A stretch of 64,000 nt of DNA from Sorangium aterium (GTDB taxonomy: Bacteria; Myxococcota_A; Polyangia; Polyangiales; Polyangiaceae), in contig NZ_JAQNDK010000001.1 in NCBI RefSeq assembly GCF_028368935.1, positions 1,488,001-1,552,000 on the forward strand, in the 5' to 3' direction. This document shows, piece after piece, positions 57,201 through 64,000 of this stretch. Positions within the stretch are counted from its first letter, which is position 1, and each line of letters starts with the position of its first letter. The notes below the pieces were generated by a model. That model had not been told where the DNA came from. It saw only the letters and a program-made list of their open reading frames with translations, and made no database searches. Both the position numbers and the translations under genes were made by a program.

Positions 57201-58717
57201 CAGCAGGCCCCGTGGGAGGGCGCCACGACGTGGGTCGGGAAGCCCGGCGCGCGCTCGGCCCCCCCGTCGCGCTCGCCCCGCTCGGCCGCCTCGAGCGTCC
57301 GCCGCGGGAAGATCTTGTGCGGGTTGAGCAGGCCCTTCGGGTCGAACAGCGCCTTGATCTTGCGCTCGATCGCGATGAGCTCCGGCGACTGCTCGAGCGC
57401 GAGGAAGTCCGCCTTCGACGTCCCGATGCCGTGCTCGCCGCTCAGCGTGCCGCGCATGCCGATCACCGCGCGGAACAGGCGCGACAGCGCCGTGTCCACC
57501 TGGGGGACGAGGTCCGGGTCGTTCCAGAGCAGGTTGACGTGGAGGTTGCCGTCGCCGGCGTGGCCGTACGTCAGCATGCGGACGCCGGTCGCCGCCGAGA
57601 TCTCCGCGACCTCGTCGAGCAGCGCCGGGATCTTGTCGCGCGGGACCACGACGTCCTCCGAGATCTTGTAGCGCGCCATGGCGCGCGTCGTGGGCGAGAG
57701 CTGGCGGCGCGCCTCCCAGAGCCGCTCGCGCTGCGCCTCGTCCTGCGCGACGAGGACGTCGAGCGCCCCGGCATCCATGCAGACCTCCCCCACGCGCTCG
57801 GCCTGGACCTCGCAGTCCGCGGGCTCGCCGTCGACCTCGATGATCAGCATCGCGCCCGCGCGCTCGTCGACCCCGACGCCGCGCGCGCGGACCGCGTCGA
57901 GCGTGGGGCGATCGAGCAGCTCGAGGCAGCGCGGGACGACGCCGGCGGCGACCAGGGCGCTCACCGCGCGCCCGCTGGCGCGCACGTCCGGGAACAGGCA
58001 GAGCAGCGTCATGACCGACGGGGGCTTCGCGATGAGCCGGAGCGTCGCCTCCGTCGTGATCGCCAGCGTGCCCTCGCTGCCGACGAGCAGCGCCGTGACG
58101 TCGTACCCCGTCACGCCCTTCACCGTGCGCCGGCCGGTGCGGAGGCGCGTGCCATCGATGAGGATCGCGTCGAGCCCGAGCACATACTCGCGCGTGACGC
58201 CGTACTTGAAGGCGCGCGGGCCGGCCGCGTTCTCGGCGATGTTGCCGCCGAGCGCGCACATCTTGAGCGAGTTCGGATCGGGCGGGTAGAAGAGCCCCTC
58301 GGCCTCGACGGCCGCGTGCAGGTCGGCGAGGATGACGCCCGGCTCCACGACCGCGATCTGCTCCTCGCGGCTGATCTCCTTGATGGAGTTCATGCCGATC
58401 GTGGCGATGACGATCCCGCCCCCCACCGGCACCGCGCCGCCCGACTTGCCGCTGCCAGCGGCGCGCGGCACGACCGGCACCTCCGCCTCGCTCGCCGCCC
58501 GCACCGCCTTCTCGATGTCGGCCGCCGAGGACGCGAGCACGACCGCATCCGGGCTCACCGGCGGCTGATCCGACTCGTCGCCCGCGTAGGCCGCGCACCC
58601 GTCGGCCGACGTGATGACCTTCGAGGGGCCGAGCGCGCGCTCGAGGAGCCGGCGCGCCTTGTCGATGGCCGACGCCGACGGGCGGGGGAACGTGGGGTGC
58701 TGTCGCATCTCCCCCAT
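57200..58717 (-). CDS. FAD-linked oxidase, GlcD/D-lactate dehydrogenase type
   Basis: The 505-residue cytoplasmic flavoenzyme has the PCMH-type FAD domain: VVPRAAGSGKSGGAVPVGGG, MCALGGNIAENAAGPRAFKYG and ALLVGSEGTLAITTEATLRL. The C-terminal substrate part contains LTYGHAGDGNLHVNLLW and GTLSGEHGIGTSKADFL, typical of glycolate oxidase GlcD and D-lactate dehydrogenases. Expected substrate: a 2-hydroxy acid. The partner subunits GlcE and GlcF are not adjacent, so it may be a single-subunit dehydrogenase. The gene runs directly into ruvC. Confidence 0.92.
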   Translation of the reverse strand: MGEMRQHPTFPRPSASAIDKARRLLERALGPSKVITSADGCAAYAGDESDQPPVSPDAVVLASSAADIEKAVRAASEAEVPVVPRAAGSGKSGGAVPVGGGIVIATIGMNSIKEISREEQIAVVEPGVILADLHAAVEAEGLFYPPDPNSLKMCALGGNIAENAAGPRAFKYGVTREYVLGLDAILIDGTRLRTGRRTVKGVTGYDVTALLVGSEGTLAITTEATLRLIAKPPSVMTLLCLFPDVRASGRAVSALVAAGVVPRCLELLDRPTLDAVRARGVGVDERAGAMLIIEVDGEPADCEVQAERVGEVCMDAGALDVLVAQDEAQRERLWEARRQLSPTTRAMARYKISEDVVVPRDKIPALLDEVAEISAATGVRMLTYGHAGDGNLHVNLLWNDPDLVPQVDTALSRLFRAVIGMRGTLSGEHGIGTSKADFLALEQSPELIAIERKIKALFDPKGLLNPHKIFPRRTLEAAERGERDGGAERAPGFPTHVVAPSHGAC

Positions 58718-58864
58718 TTACCGCGGATCGCGCGGCGATGCTGGGCGGATCCGCGCGGGCGGCCTCAGGGCTGGCCGCCGCCGGGATCTGGTTCGCGGAC
58801 ACGCGCGCTCCGCGCGGCGTGCCCTCGGTCTGCCTGCCAGCGGGCGCGCGGACGCGCCGCGCGA

Positions 58865-61036
58865 TCAGAGCAGATCGAGGAAGGCGAGGAGCGCCTCGAT
58901 CGCGCCGGCGTCCAGCGCGACGAGGCCCTCGCCCGCGGGCGCGCCGTCGTGGGAGAAGGCGCCCGGCGCAGCGGCGGCGGCCGCGCCGCGCTGGTCGCCG
59001 GCCGCGCGGCCGCCCGTGTCCTCGAAGCGCGCCCGCTCGAGCACCTCGCGCAGCGTCTTCGCGGAGCCGTTCGTGAAGTAGGGCCGCTTCTTGTAGAGCC
59101 GCCGGAGCGACGGCACCCGCGCGCCTTCCTCGTGCACATACGGCACGACGCCGGTCTTCTCGTATCCGGCCCTCCCCCACACGATCGCGCCCTCGGGCGC
59201 GAACACGAGCGCCTCCCAGCGCTCGAACGGCGCCGCGGAGCCGGGATCGTCGCTGCGGAGCACCGGCGCGTGGCAGCGAGCGCAGCGGTCCCGGAACACC
59301 CGGGCGCCGTCGCGCTCGAGCGGGGTGAAGCTCGTTCGGCCGAGGGCGGCGGGGTTCGCGCGGTGCGAGAACGCCATGAGGAAGCCCATCAGCGCGCGGC
59401 GGAGCGCCTCGGGCGACCGCGCATCGCGCCCGCCGTCGACGAGCCCGAGATCGGCGAGCCACGGCGCACCTTCGCTCGAGATGGAGAACCAGGGGTCGTG
59501 GCCGCTCAGCGCGCCGGCGACGCGGAACTCGTTGTCCGCCACCGCGGTGAGATCCGGATCGAGGGCGCGGGAGAAGTGGGGGCGGTTGTTGAACAGACCG
59601 AGCAGCGGCTTGGTCGTGGCGCGCACGTCGCCGCGGCCCGTGTGGTGCGTGCGGCCGTCGACGTAGCCCTCGAAGTGGCACGTCTCGCACGTGAACCGGC
59701 TGAGCGGGCCGTCGGCCTTGTTCCACGGGGCCATCAGCGAGGTGAAGAAGAGCGCCTCGCCGATACGGATCTCGTCGGAGCGGGCGTCCTCGCCGTCCCG
59801 GACCGGCTGCTTCACGACCGCGCCGTCGCCTGCGTCGAGCAGCCAGGCGTCGAGCAACGGGTTCGCGTAGGCGAAGGCGCCCCCGCCGAGCGCGGCCATG
59901 GCGGCCACGCCGGGGGCGAGCGGGCGGGTGGAGACCTCCGGCGCGCTCCCGAGGCCGGCCTCCGTGGCGCGAAACAGGAGCTCGGCCCTGCGATCGCCGC
60001 CATAGCCGGTCGCGATCACGCGCACGCCGCTCGATCCGGGGATCGCCGAGAGCGCGATCGCCTTCGGGGTGAGCACGCCGAGCTCCGAGACGTTCACGGC
60101 CGAGAGCCGCGTCACCTCGGGCCGGACGCCGGCGACGACGCGGTAGAGGAAGACGAACGAGTCGATGTATCCGAACGAGCCGCCGGTCCGGTCGAGCGGG
60201 TGATCTTCGACCCCGCCAGCCGCGAGCAGGAGCCCGCCCCCGGCGCCGCCCGTCTCGAGGGCGTCGAAGCTCCAGATCGGGCCGTCGTGGCGGACGCGCG
60301 CCGCGCCGCCCGGGAGCGGGCGGCCATCGGCGCCGACCGGGAGCACGACGAGCGTGTGGTCGAGGAGGCAATCGACGATCAGGTGATGCGCGAGGCGCAC
60401 GACGCGGAACGGGCCAGCGCCGATCGGCTCGTCCCAGCGCTCGATCGCGATGCGTCCATCCGCGCCGGCGTGACCAGGGCGCAGCGTGACGAGCGTGCCG
60501 GCGCGCTCGTCGAGCGCGTAAAGGAGGCCCTCGGGGCCGGCCGCGAGGTCCCGGACGCCGTGGAGGCCCGCGAGCTCGATGCGCCCCGCGGGCTCGAGCG
60601 AGGCGCCGCGGACGGCGTAGCGGAAGAGCGAGGGCGACGCCTCGCCGCTCGCGAAGACCTCGCCGGTGGGCACGACCGCGACCCCTGTCGGCGAGGCCGG
60701 CGCGGGGGCGCGGGAGAGCTCGCGAAGCGACGCGTCGAGCAGGACGAGCGCGTCGCGGCCACGGAGCGGGGAGAGCAGCGCGGGCGCGCCCGGCGCGGCG
60801 GGGCGGCCCAGCGGATCCACGGCGCGGAGCGCGATCGGGTCGGACCCGAACAGCCGGTCGGAGCTGGGTGCGCGGGAGAAATCGGCCTCTGCTCGGCGCG
60901 CCGCCTCGAAGCGCCGCAGCGGCTCGAGTGGGTCCGGATCGGGGCCACCGCCGTGGACCGGCGGCGCAGGGCGGCCGTCGCACGCCAGGGCGGTCAGGCC
61001 GAGCGAGAGCGTGAGCGCGAGGCGGACCGCGGCCAT
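58865..61036 (-). CDS. Lipoprotein with beta-propeller and diheme peroxidase-like domain
   Basis: The 723-residue protein has a lipobox (TALAC, Cys19). Residues about 70-420 are propeller-like (GVAVVPTGEVFASG, VRDLAAGPEGLLYALDE). The C-terminal 300 residues form a diheme cytochrome: CETCH (450-454), then RGDVRATTKPLLGLFNNRPHF, and CARCH (585-589), followed by KKRPYFTNGSAKTLREVL, which resembles MauG/cytochrome c peroxidase-type proteins. It would act in the envelope as an electron-transfer enzyme. A small lipoprotein gene lies 41 bp upstream on the same strand. Confidence 0.85.
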   Translation of the reverse strand: MAAVRLALTLSLGLTALACDGRPAPPVHGGGPDPDPLEPLRRFEAARRAEADFSRAPSSDRLFGSDPIALRAVDPLGRPAAPGAPALLSPLRGRDALVLLDASLRELSRAPAPASPTGVAVVPTGEVFASGEASPSLFRYAVRGASLEPAGRIELAGLHGVRDLAAGPEGLLYALDERAGTLVTLRPGHAGADGRIAIERWDEPIGAGPFRVVRLAHHLIVDCLLDHTLVVLPVGADGRPLPGGAARVRHDGPIWSFDALETGGAGGGLLLAAGGVEDHPLDRTGGSFGYIDSFVFLYRVVAGVRPEVTRLSAVNVSELGVLTPKAIALSAIPGSSGVRVIATGYGGDRRAELLFRATEAGLGSAPEVSTRPLAPGVAAMAALGGGAFAYANPLLDAWLLDAGDGAVVKQPVRDGEDARSDEIRIGEALFFTSLMAPWNKADGPLSRFTCETCHFEGYVDGRTHHTGRGDVRATTKPLLGLFNNRPHFSRALDPDLTAVADNEFRVAGALSGHDPWFSISSEGAPWLADLGLVDGGRDARSPEALRRALMGFLMAFSHRANPAALGRTSFTPLERDGARVFRDRCARCHAPVLRSDDPGSAAPFERWEALVFAPEGAIVWGRAGYEKTGVVPYVHEEGARVPSLRRLYKKRPYFTNGSAKTLREVLERARFEDTGGRAAGDQRGAAAAAAPGAFSHDGAPAGEGLVALDAGAIEALLAFLDLL

Positions 61037-61077
61037 GCGCCTGCGCCGCGGGGCAGCGGGCCGAGCCGCCGCGCCGA

Positions 61078-61269
61078 TCACCAGCCGCCGGTGCTCGCCG
61101 GCTTCGCGGTCTCGGCCGGCGCCGCCTTGTCCGGCTCGGCCTTGGGCGCGGGCTTCGCCGCCTCGGTCGTGGCCGCGGGCTTCGCCTCGGGCGTCGCCTG
61201 GGGCTTGCCCTCGCAGCCGAAGAGACACATGGCGCCGAGCGCCACAAGCACTGTCAAGACATTCTTCAT
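61078..61269 (-). CDS. Small lipoprotein
   Basis: The 63-residue product starts at the ATG at 61269 with AGGAGGAG six bases upstream. The signal peptide ends in a lipobox (LFGC, Cys19). The mature part is only Ala/Lys/Pro/Glu-rich (EAKPAATTEAAKPAPKAEPD), so it should be an extended, charged peptide on the membrane. The strong ribosome-binding site and the 41-bp gap to the diheme lipoprotein suggest the two are co-expressed. It could be a spacer, a chaperone or an electrostatic partner for the cytochrome. Confidence 0.8.
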   Translation of the reverse strand: MKNVLTVLVALGAMCLFGCEGKPQATPEAKPAATTEAAKPAPKAEPDKAAPAETAKPASTGGW

Positions 61270-61512
61270 GGGACTCCTCCTGAACGAGCGGGGCAAGCGA
61301 AGCACATCCGCTGGGCGCTCGGAAGGGGGGCGCGCCGTCCGCTGCCATCGGAGGCGGCGCGACGGCGGCTGCGCGGGGTTGGCTGCGTCGGCGGAGGCGG
61401 AGCGGGCGAGCTTGGCCGCCCGCGTGCAAGAACGTGCAGGAGCGTGCGGGAGCTCGCGCGCTGGATCCAGGGCCGGGCGCGAGATCCGGCGCCCGCGCCC
61501 TGGGCGGCCTGC

Positions 61513-63051
61513 TCAGGTCCCGGGAACGATCTTCACCAGGCTGTTGCGATTCGCGACGAAGTATTGCTCGCCGTCGTTGTCCTCGACGACCGCGGTGAGC
61601 GCGTTGAAGGTCGGCAGGTTGCCCTGACGCGTGAATGCCGGAGCGTTCGGCGCGTTCGGATCGGGGTTCTTGTTGATGACCGTGATGGGCGACGTCTGCG
61701 CCCCGCACTGCATGAGCGCGCCCATTTTCCCTCCGGTGTAGTCGCCGAACAGGTAGACGCCCCGGAGCTGCGGCACCTGGCTGCCCCGGTACACGAATCC
61801 GCTGACGACCGACTTGTAGTCGCGGTACGGCCCTGTCGCGCTCTGCCGCCGATCCATGTCGGCGATGGGCGGGGTGTGCGTATCGCCCGCGCGCATGGTG
61901 CGCCCCTGGCAGGTATCCGCGTGGGTGCCTTCCCACTTCGGCCAGCCAAAGTTCAGCCCCGAGGTGCCGGCAGGAACGTAGTCGACCTCCTCGTAGCTAT
62001 CCTGGCCGACATCGCCGATGAAGAGGTCGCCCGTCCCCCGGTCGAAGGTGAAGGTATACGGGTTGCGCAGACCATAGTGCCAGACCCGCGAGGCCGTGCC
62101 GTCGAGGGGATTGCCGGCCGCGGCGTACGGCTCCGCAGCATTCGGATCGAGGCGCAGGATCTTGCCGAACAGCGAGGCCGGATCCTGCGACCCGCCAGGC
62201 TTGTCGCTGTTGCAGGACCCGCCCCCGTCGCCCGTGCCGACGTAGAGCATGCCGTCGGGCCCGAACACGATATGGCCGCCGTTGTGATTCACCGCGGACG
62301 CGTCGAGCCGCAAGATCGTCTTCGCCGAGTTCGCGTCCGCCACGTAAGGATCGCTGGACCGCTTGTACTCGACCACCATGTCACGGTTCATGTTCGTGCC
62401 CGTGGTCGCCGTCATCATGATGTAGAACTTGCCGCTCGTCGCGTAGTCGGGCGGGAACGCCATGCTGATGACCCCGCGCTCGTCGTCGAAGGTGCCGGAG
62501 CTGAGCTGGATCTGACTGCTCACGTCGAGGAAGACCCCGCTGCGCAGCTGACCGCCGGAGAACACGCGGATCTGCCCGGTCTGCAGCACGAGATACCAGT
62601 CGCTCGACCCCTTCGGCTGAGCGGCGTAAACCAGCTTGTCCACGCCGGTGACGACGGGAGCGAGCGCCAGCTTCCCGACGTCGGGCGCCGCGCTGGCATC
62701 GCACTCCACCGGGTCGCCGCCGCCGGCGCCGGAGCCGCCCTGTCCGGCGGTGGTCCCGGACGACGACGTGGTGCTGCTGCCACCGCCGGAGCCGGAGCCG
62801 GAACCAGAGCCGGAGGCGGCGTCGGAACCAGAGCTGGAGCCGGCGCCTGCGCCGGAGCTGGAGGCGGAGCCAGCGCCGGCCCCCGTCCCCGTCTGCGTAC
62901 CGGAGGAGCCCTGGTTCCCTCCGCTCGTCGCGGAGTCGCCAGAGCTGGTCGCCCCGTCGTCGCTGCACGCACCGGCGCCCAGCGCGAGACACGCGCCGCC
63001 ACCCAGCGCGAAGGTCATCCACAAAGCCAAGGTTGAACGCTGTTTCGTCAT
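61513..63051 (-). CDS. Glucose/sorbosone dehydrogenase-like lipoprotein
   Basis: The 512-residue protein is taken from the ATG at 63051; another ATG three codons earlier is possible and neither has a good binding site. The lipoprotein signal (Cys29) is followed by a Ser/Gly/Thr linker of about 75 residues and a six-bladed quinoprotein propeller: GVISMAFPPDYATSGKFYI, HNGGHIVFGPDGMLYVGTGD, YGLRNPYTFTFDRGTGDLF and GDVGQDSYEEVDYV are typical of soluble aldose dehydrogenases. PQQ and calcium binding are expected. It probably oxidises sugars at the cell surface. Confidence 0.92.
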   Translation of the reverse strand: MTKQRSTLALWMTFALGGGACLALGAGACSDDGATSSGDSATSGGNQGSSGTQTGTGAGAGSASSSGAGAGSSSGSDAASGSGSGSGSGGGSSTTSSSGTTAGQGGSGAGGGDPVECDASAAPDVGKLALAPVVTGVDKLVYAAQPKGSSDWYLVLQTGQIRVFSGGQLRSGVFLDVSSQIQLSSGTFDDERGVISMAFPPDYATSGKFYIMMTATTGTNMNRDMVVEYKRSSDPYVADANSAKTILRLDASAVNHNGGHIVFGPDGMLYVGTGDGGGSCNSDKPGGSQDPASLFGKILRLDPNAAEPYAAAGNPLDGTASRVWHYGLRNPYTFTFDRGTGDLFIGDVGQDSYEEVDYVPAGTSGLNFGWPKWEGTHADTCQGRTMRAGDTHTPPIADMDRRQSATGPYRDYKSVVSGFVYRGSQVPQLRGVYLFGDYTGGKMGALMQCGAQTSPITVINKNPDPNAPNAPAFTRQGNLPTFNALTAVVEDNDGEQYFVANRNSLVKIVPGT

Positions 63052-63921
63052 GGGACGCATTCTATACATGACAAGCGCCGTGGCGCACTCATGAACTACT
63101 GCCGGACGAAAGAACAGGACATCGGAGCCCGGGTGAGCAGGTGACGGATCATGCCTGCAGAACGTCAACACCCGCTCGCCTGGCCGGCCGACGGCGTGCG
63201 TTTGCTCGATGCGAGCTCGGCGACGCCGGCCGGGCTCCTCTCTCCATGGCCTGTGGGCTCAAGGGCCTTCGACAGGCCTGCTCGCCCGGTCGCCACCGCA
63301 ATGGGGCAATGGGAGAACAGCGCCACTCGACCGGCGTCGAGCAGCATTGCCCACATTTTGATCAGCCGTTCAGATGAAATGCACCTGGCGCACGCCTTTG
63401 ATGCGCTGCTCACTCGCTGAGGTGAATATTTGAAACAGAGCGGTACGTGCGAGTCCCCGAGGTCCGCTCGGGGCCGGGGCTATATTCCCGTCCAGGACCC
63501 TTCTGATCATCGCCTGCGACGGATCATCGCTCGCCACACCCTCGCCACCGGAGCTCGCTGGCCGGCGCGCAGCGTCACCAGCAAGCCAGCCGCGCCGCGC
63601 CATAGCGCTACGGCGCCTGGCTCGGCGCGCCGGACGAGCCCCGGCGGAGAGACGTGCTCTGTTTCACGCGCGCGCCGCAAACGATGCCGGCCGACTCGGC
63701 ATCATCGATCGAGCTCGCCGCACGGCGCCACGTCGGAGAGGCGATCCGTGTCAATCGAGGCGCCGCGTCGAACGCCGGTATCTCCGGGCGCCGTCGCTCA
63801 CTCCGGCTCTCCGCTGTCATCGGTGCCAATCGGCTCACCCGGCTCGATGCCGGACGGCGTGGGGCATCCCGCGAGCGCCGCCGCTGCGACGACGCCCCCT
63901 CCTGCTCCCAGGGCGCTCCGC
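63052..63921. other. 870-bp region without an assigned gene
   Basis: I see no supported gene. Small frames exist on both strands (for example 63151-63420 + and 63608-63838 -) but show no start signal, domain or steady codon bias. Around 63798-63920 (minus strand) one frame reads like a lipoprotein signal (GVVAAAALAGC) followed by a short acidic tail and a stop at 63798; it has no visible start codon. Confidence 0.45.
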
Positions 63922-64000
63922 TCAGAGCGTGCCCGCGATCCAGACGCTCCCGAGGCCCAGACCGACGCGCGCGCTCCAGGGGGCGTCGGGCGTCGGCCCG
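63922..64000 (-). CDS. Partial gene: C-terminal end of an unknown, possibly outer-membrane protein
   Basis: Only the last 25 codons before the TGA at 63922 are present. They read GPTPDAPWSARVGLGLGSVW followed by IAGTL, with 24 of 25 third positions G or C, as in the real genes here. The alternating hydrophobic end resembles an outer-membrane barrel strand. A second open frame overlaps the same bases, so the call is not secure. The gene continues beyond the window. Confidence 0.4.
   Translation of the reverse strand, partial: GPTPDAPWSARVGLGLGSVWIAGTL

Noticed and set aside
56661-61247. The ruvC frame stays open for about 1528 codons through two upstream genes
   Set aside because: RuvC has its normal start at 57200 and normal length. 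The upstream part is Arg/Pro-rich shadow sequence of the GlcD-like and diheme lipoprotein genes, which carry clear domains in other frames.
63151-63420. Overlapping small frames on both strands (89 and 82 codons) after the sorbosone dehydrogenase gene
   Set aside because: Both have mixed third-position composition and no start signal or domain; neither is better than the other.

Overview
The window is 64 kb of uniformly very GC-rich chromosomal DNA with nearly all codon third positions G or C. The gene content (Hanks-type Ser/Thr kinase, an FHA-domain sigma54 activator, an ECF sigma factor operon, many lipoproteins with long Ser/Gly/Pro linkers, a Sfp-type phosphopantetheinyl transferase, a rhizobial-type TrpE-TrpG fusion) points to a myxobacterium of the Sorangium/Polyangiaceae type. 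This is inferred from gene style, not from a marker gene. I see no phage, insertion sequence, CRISPR array, rRNA or tRNA.

Layout. 1-260: hexanucleotide repeat able to form a long hairpin. 261-3327 (-): secreted repeat protein, ECF sigma factor and membrane anti-sigma candidate, with overlapping stop/start codons. 3608-5225 (+): three overlapping genes (CxxCxGxG protein, DUF4166, membrane protein). 5250-8595 (-): sugar ABC importer (two permeases, binding lipoprotein) without its ATPase. 9283-15120 (+): isochorismate synthase, PabA-PabB fusion and TrpE-TrpG fusion, three chorismate branch-point enzymes in a row. 15612-18615: GNAT enzyme, argininosuccinate synthase, small membrane protein. 18635-24208: aldo/keto reductase, MutS-like ATPase, BON lipoprotein with a sigma54-type promoter, Ser/Thr kinase. 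24764-28664 (-): FabH-like synthase; then a beta-propeller lipoprotein, a diheme cytochrome and endonuclease III in one overlapping operon. 28932-32271: two metallophosphoesterases and a phosphopantetheinyl transferase. 32506-40121 (+): gltB-gltD, a zinc dehydrogenase, a small tail-anchored protein.

40228-44740 is the most unusual part. It holds a protein with all the landmarks of the plant GRAS family, then an FHA-sigma54 activator divergent from an unknown gene. The gap between those two contains a paired palindrome and a good -24/-12 promoter at typical enhancer spacing.

44869-51910 (-) is a self-contained Ton system: TonB, ExbB, two ExbD, a TonB-dependent receptor and a surface lipoprotein. 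52088-63051 holds an orphan response regulator, a hexapeptide acetyltransferase, a PrsW-like intramembrane protease with a repetitive Gln/Gly/Tyr tail, LolA, RuvC, a GlcD-like oxidase, a diheme beta-propeller lipoprotein and a sorbosone dehydrogenase-like lipoprotein. The last about 80 bases appear to hold the 3' end of one more gene.

Starts were chosen from ribosome-binding sites, signal peptides and overlaps. All functions rest on motif reading; no database search was possible.
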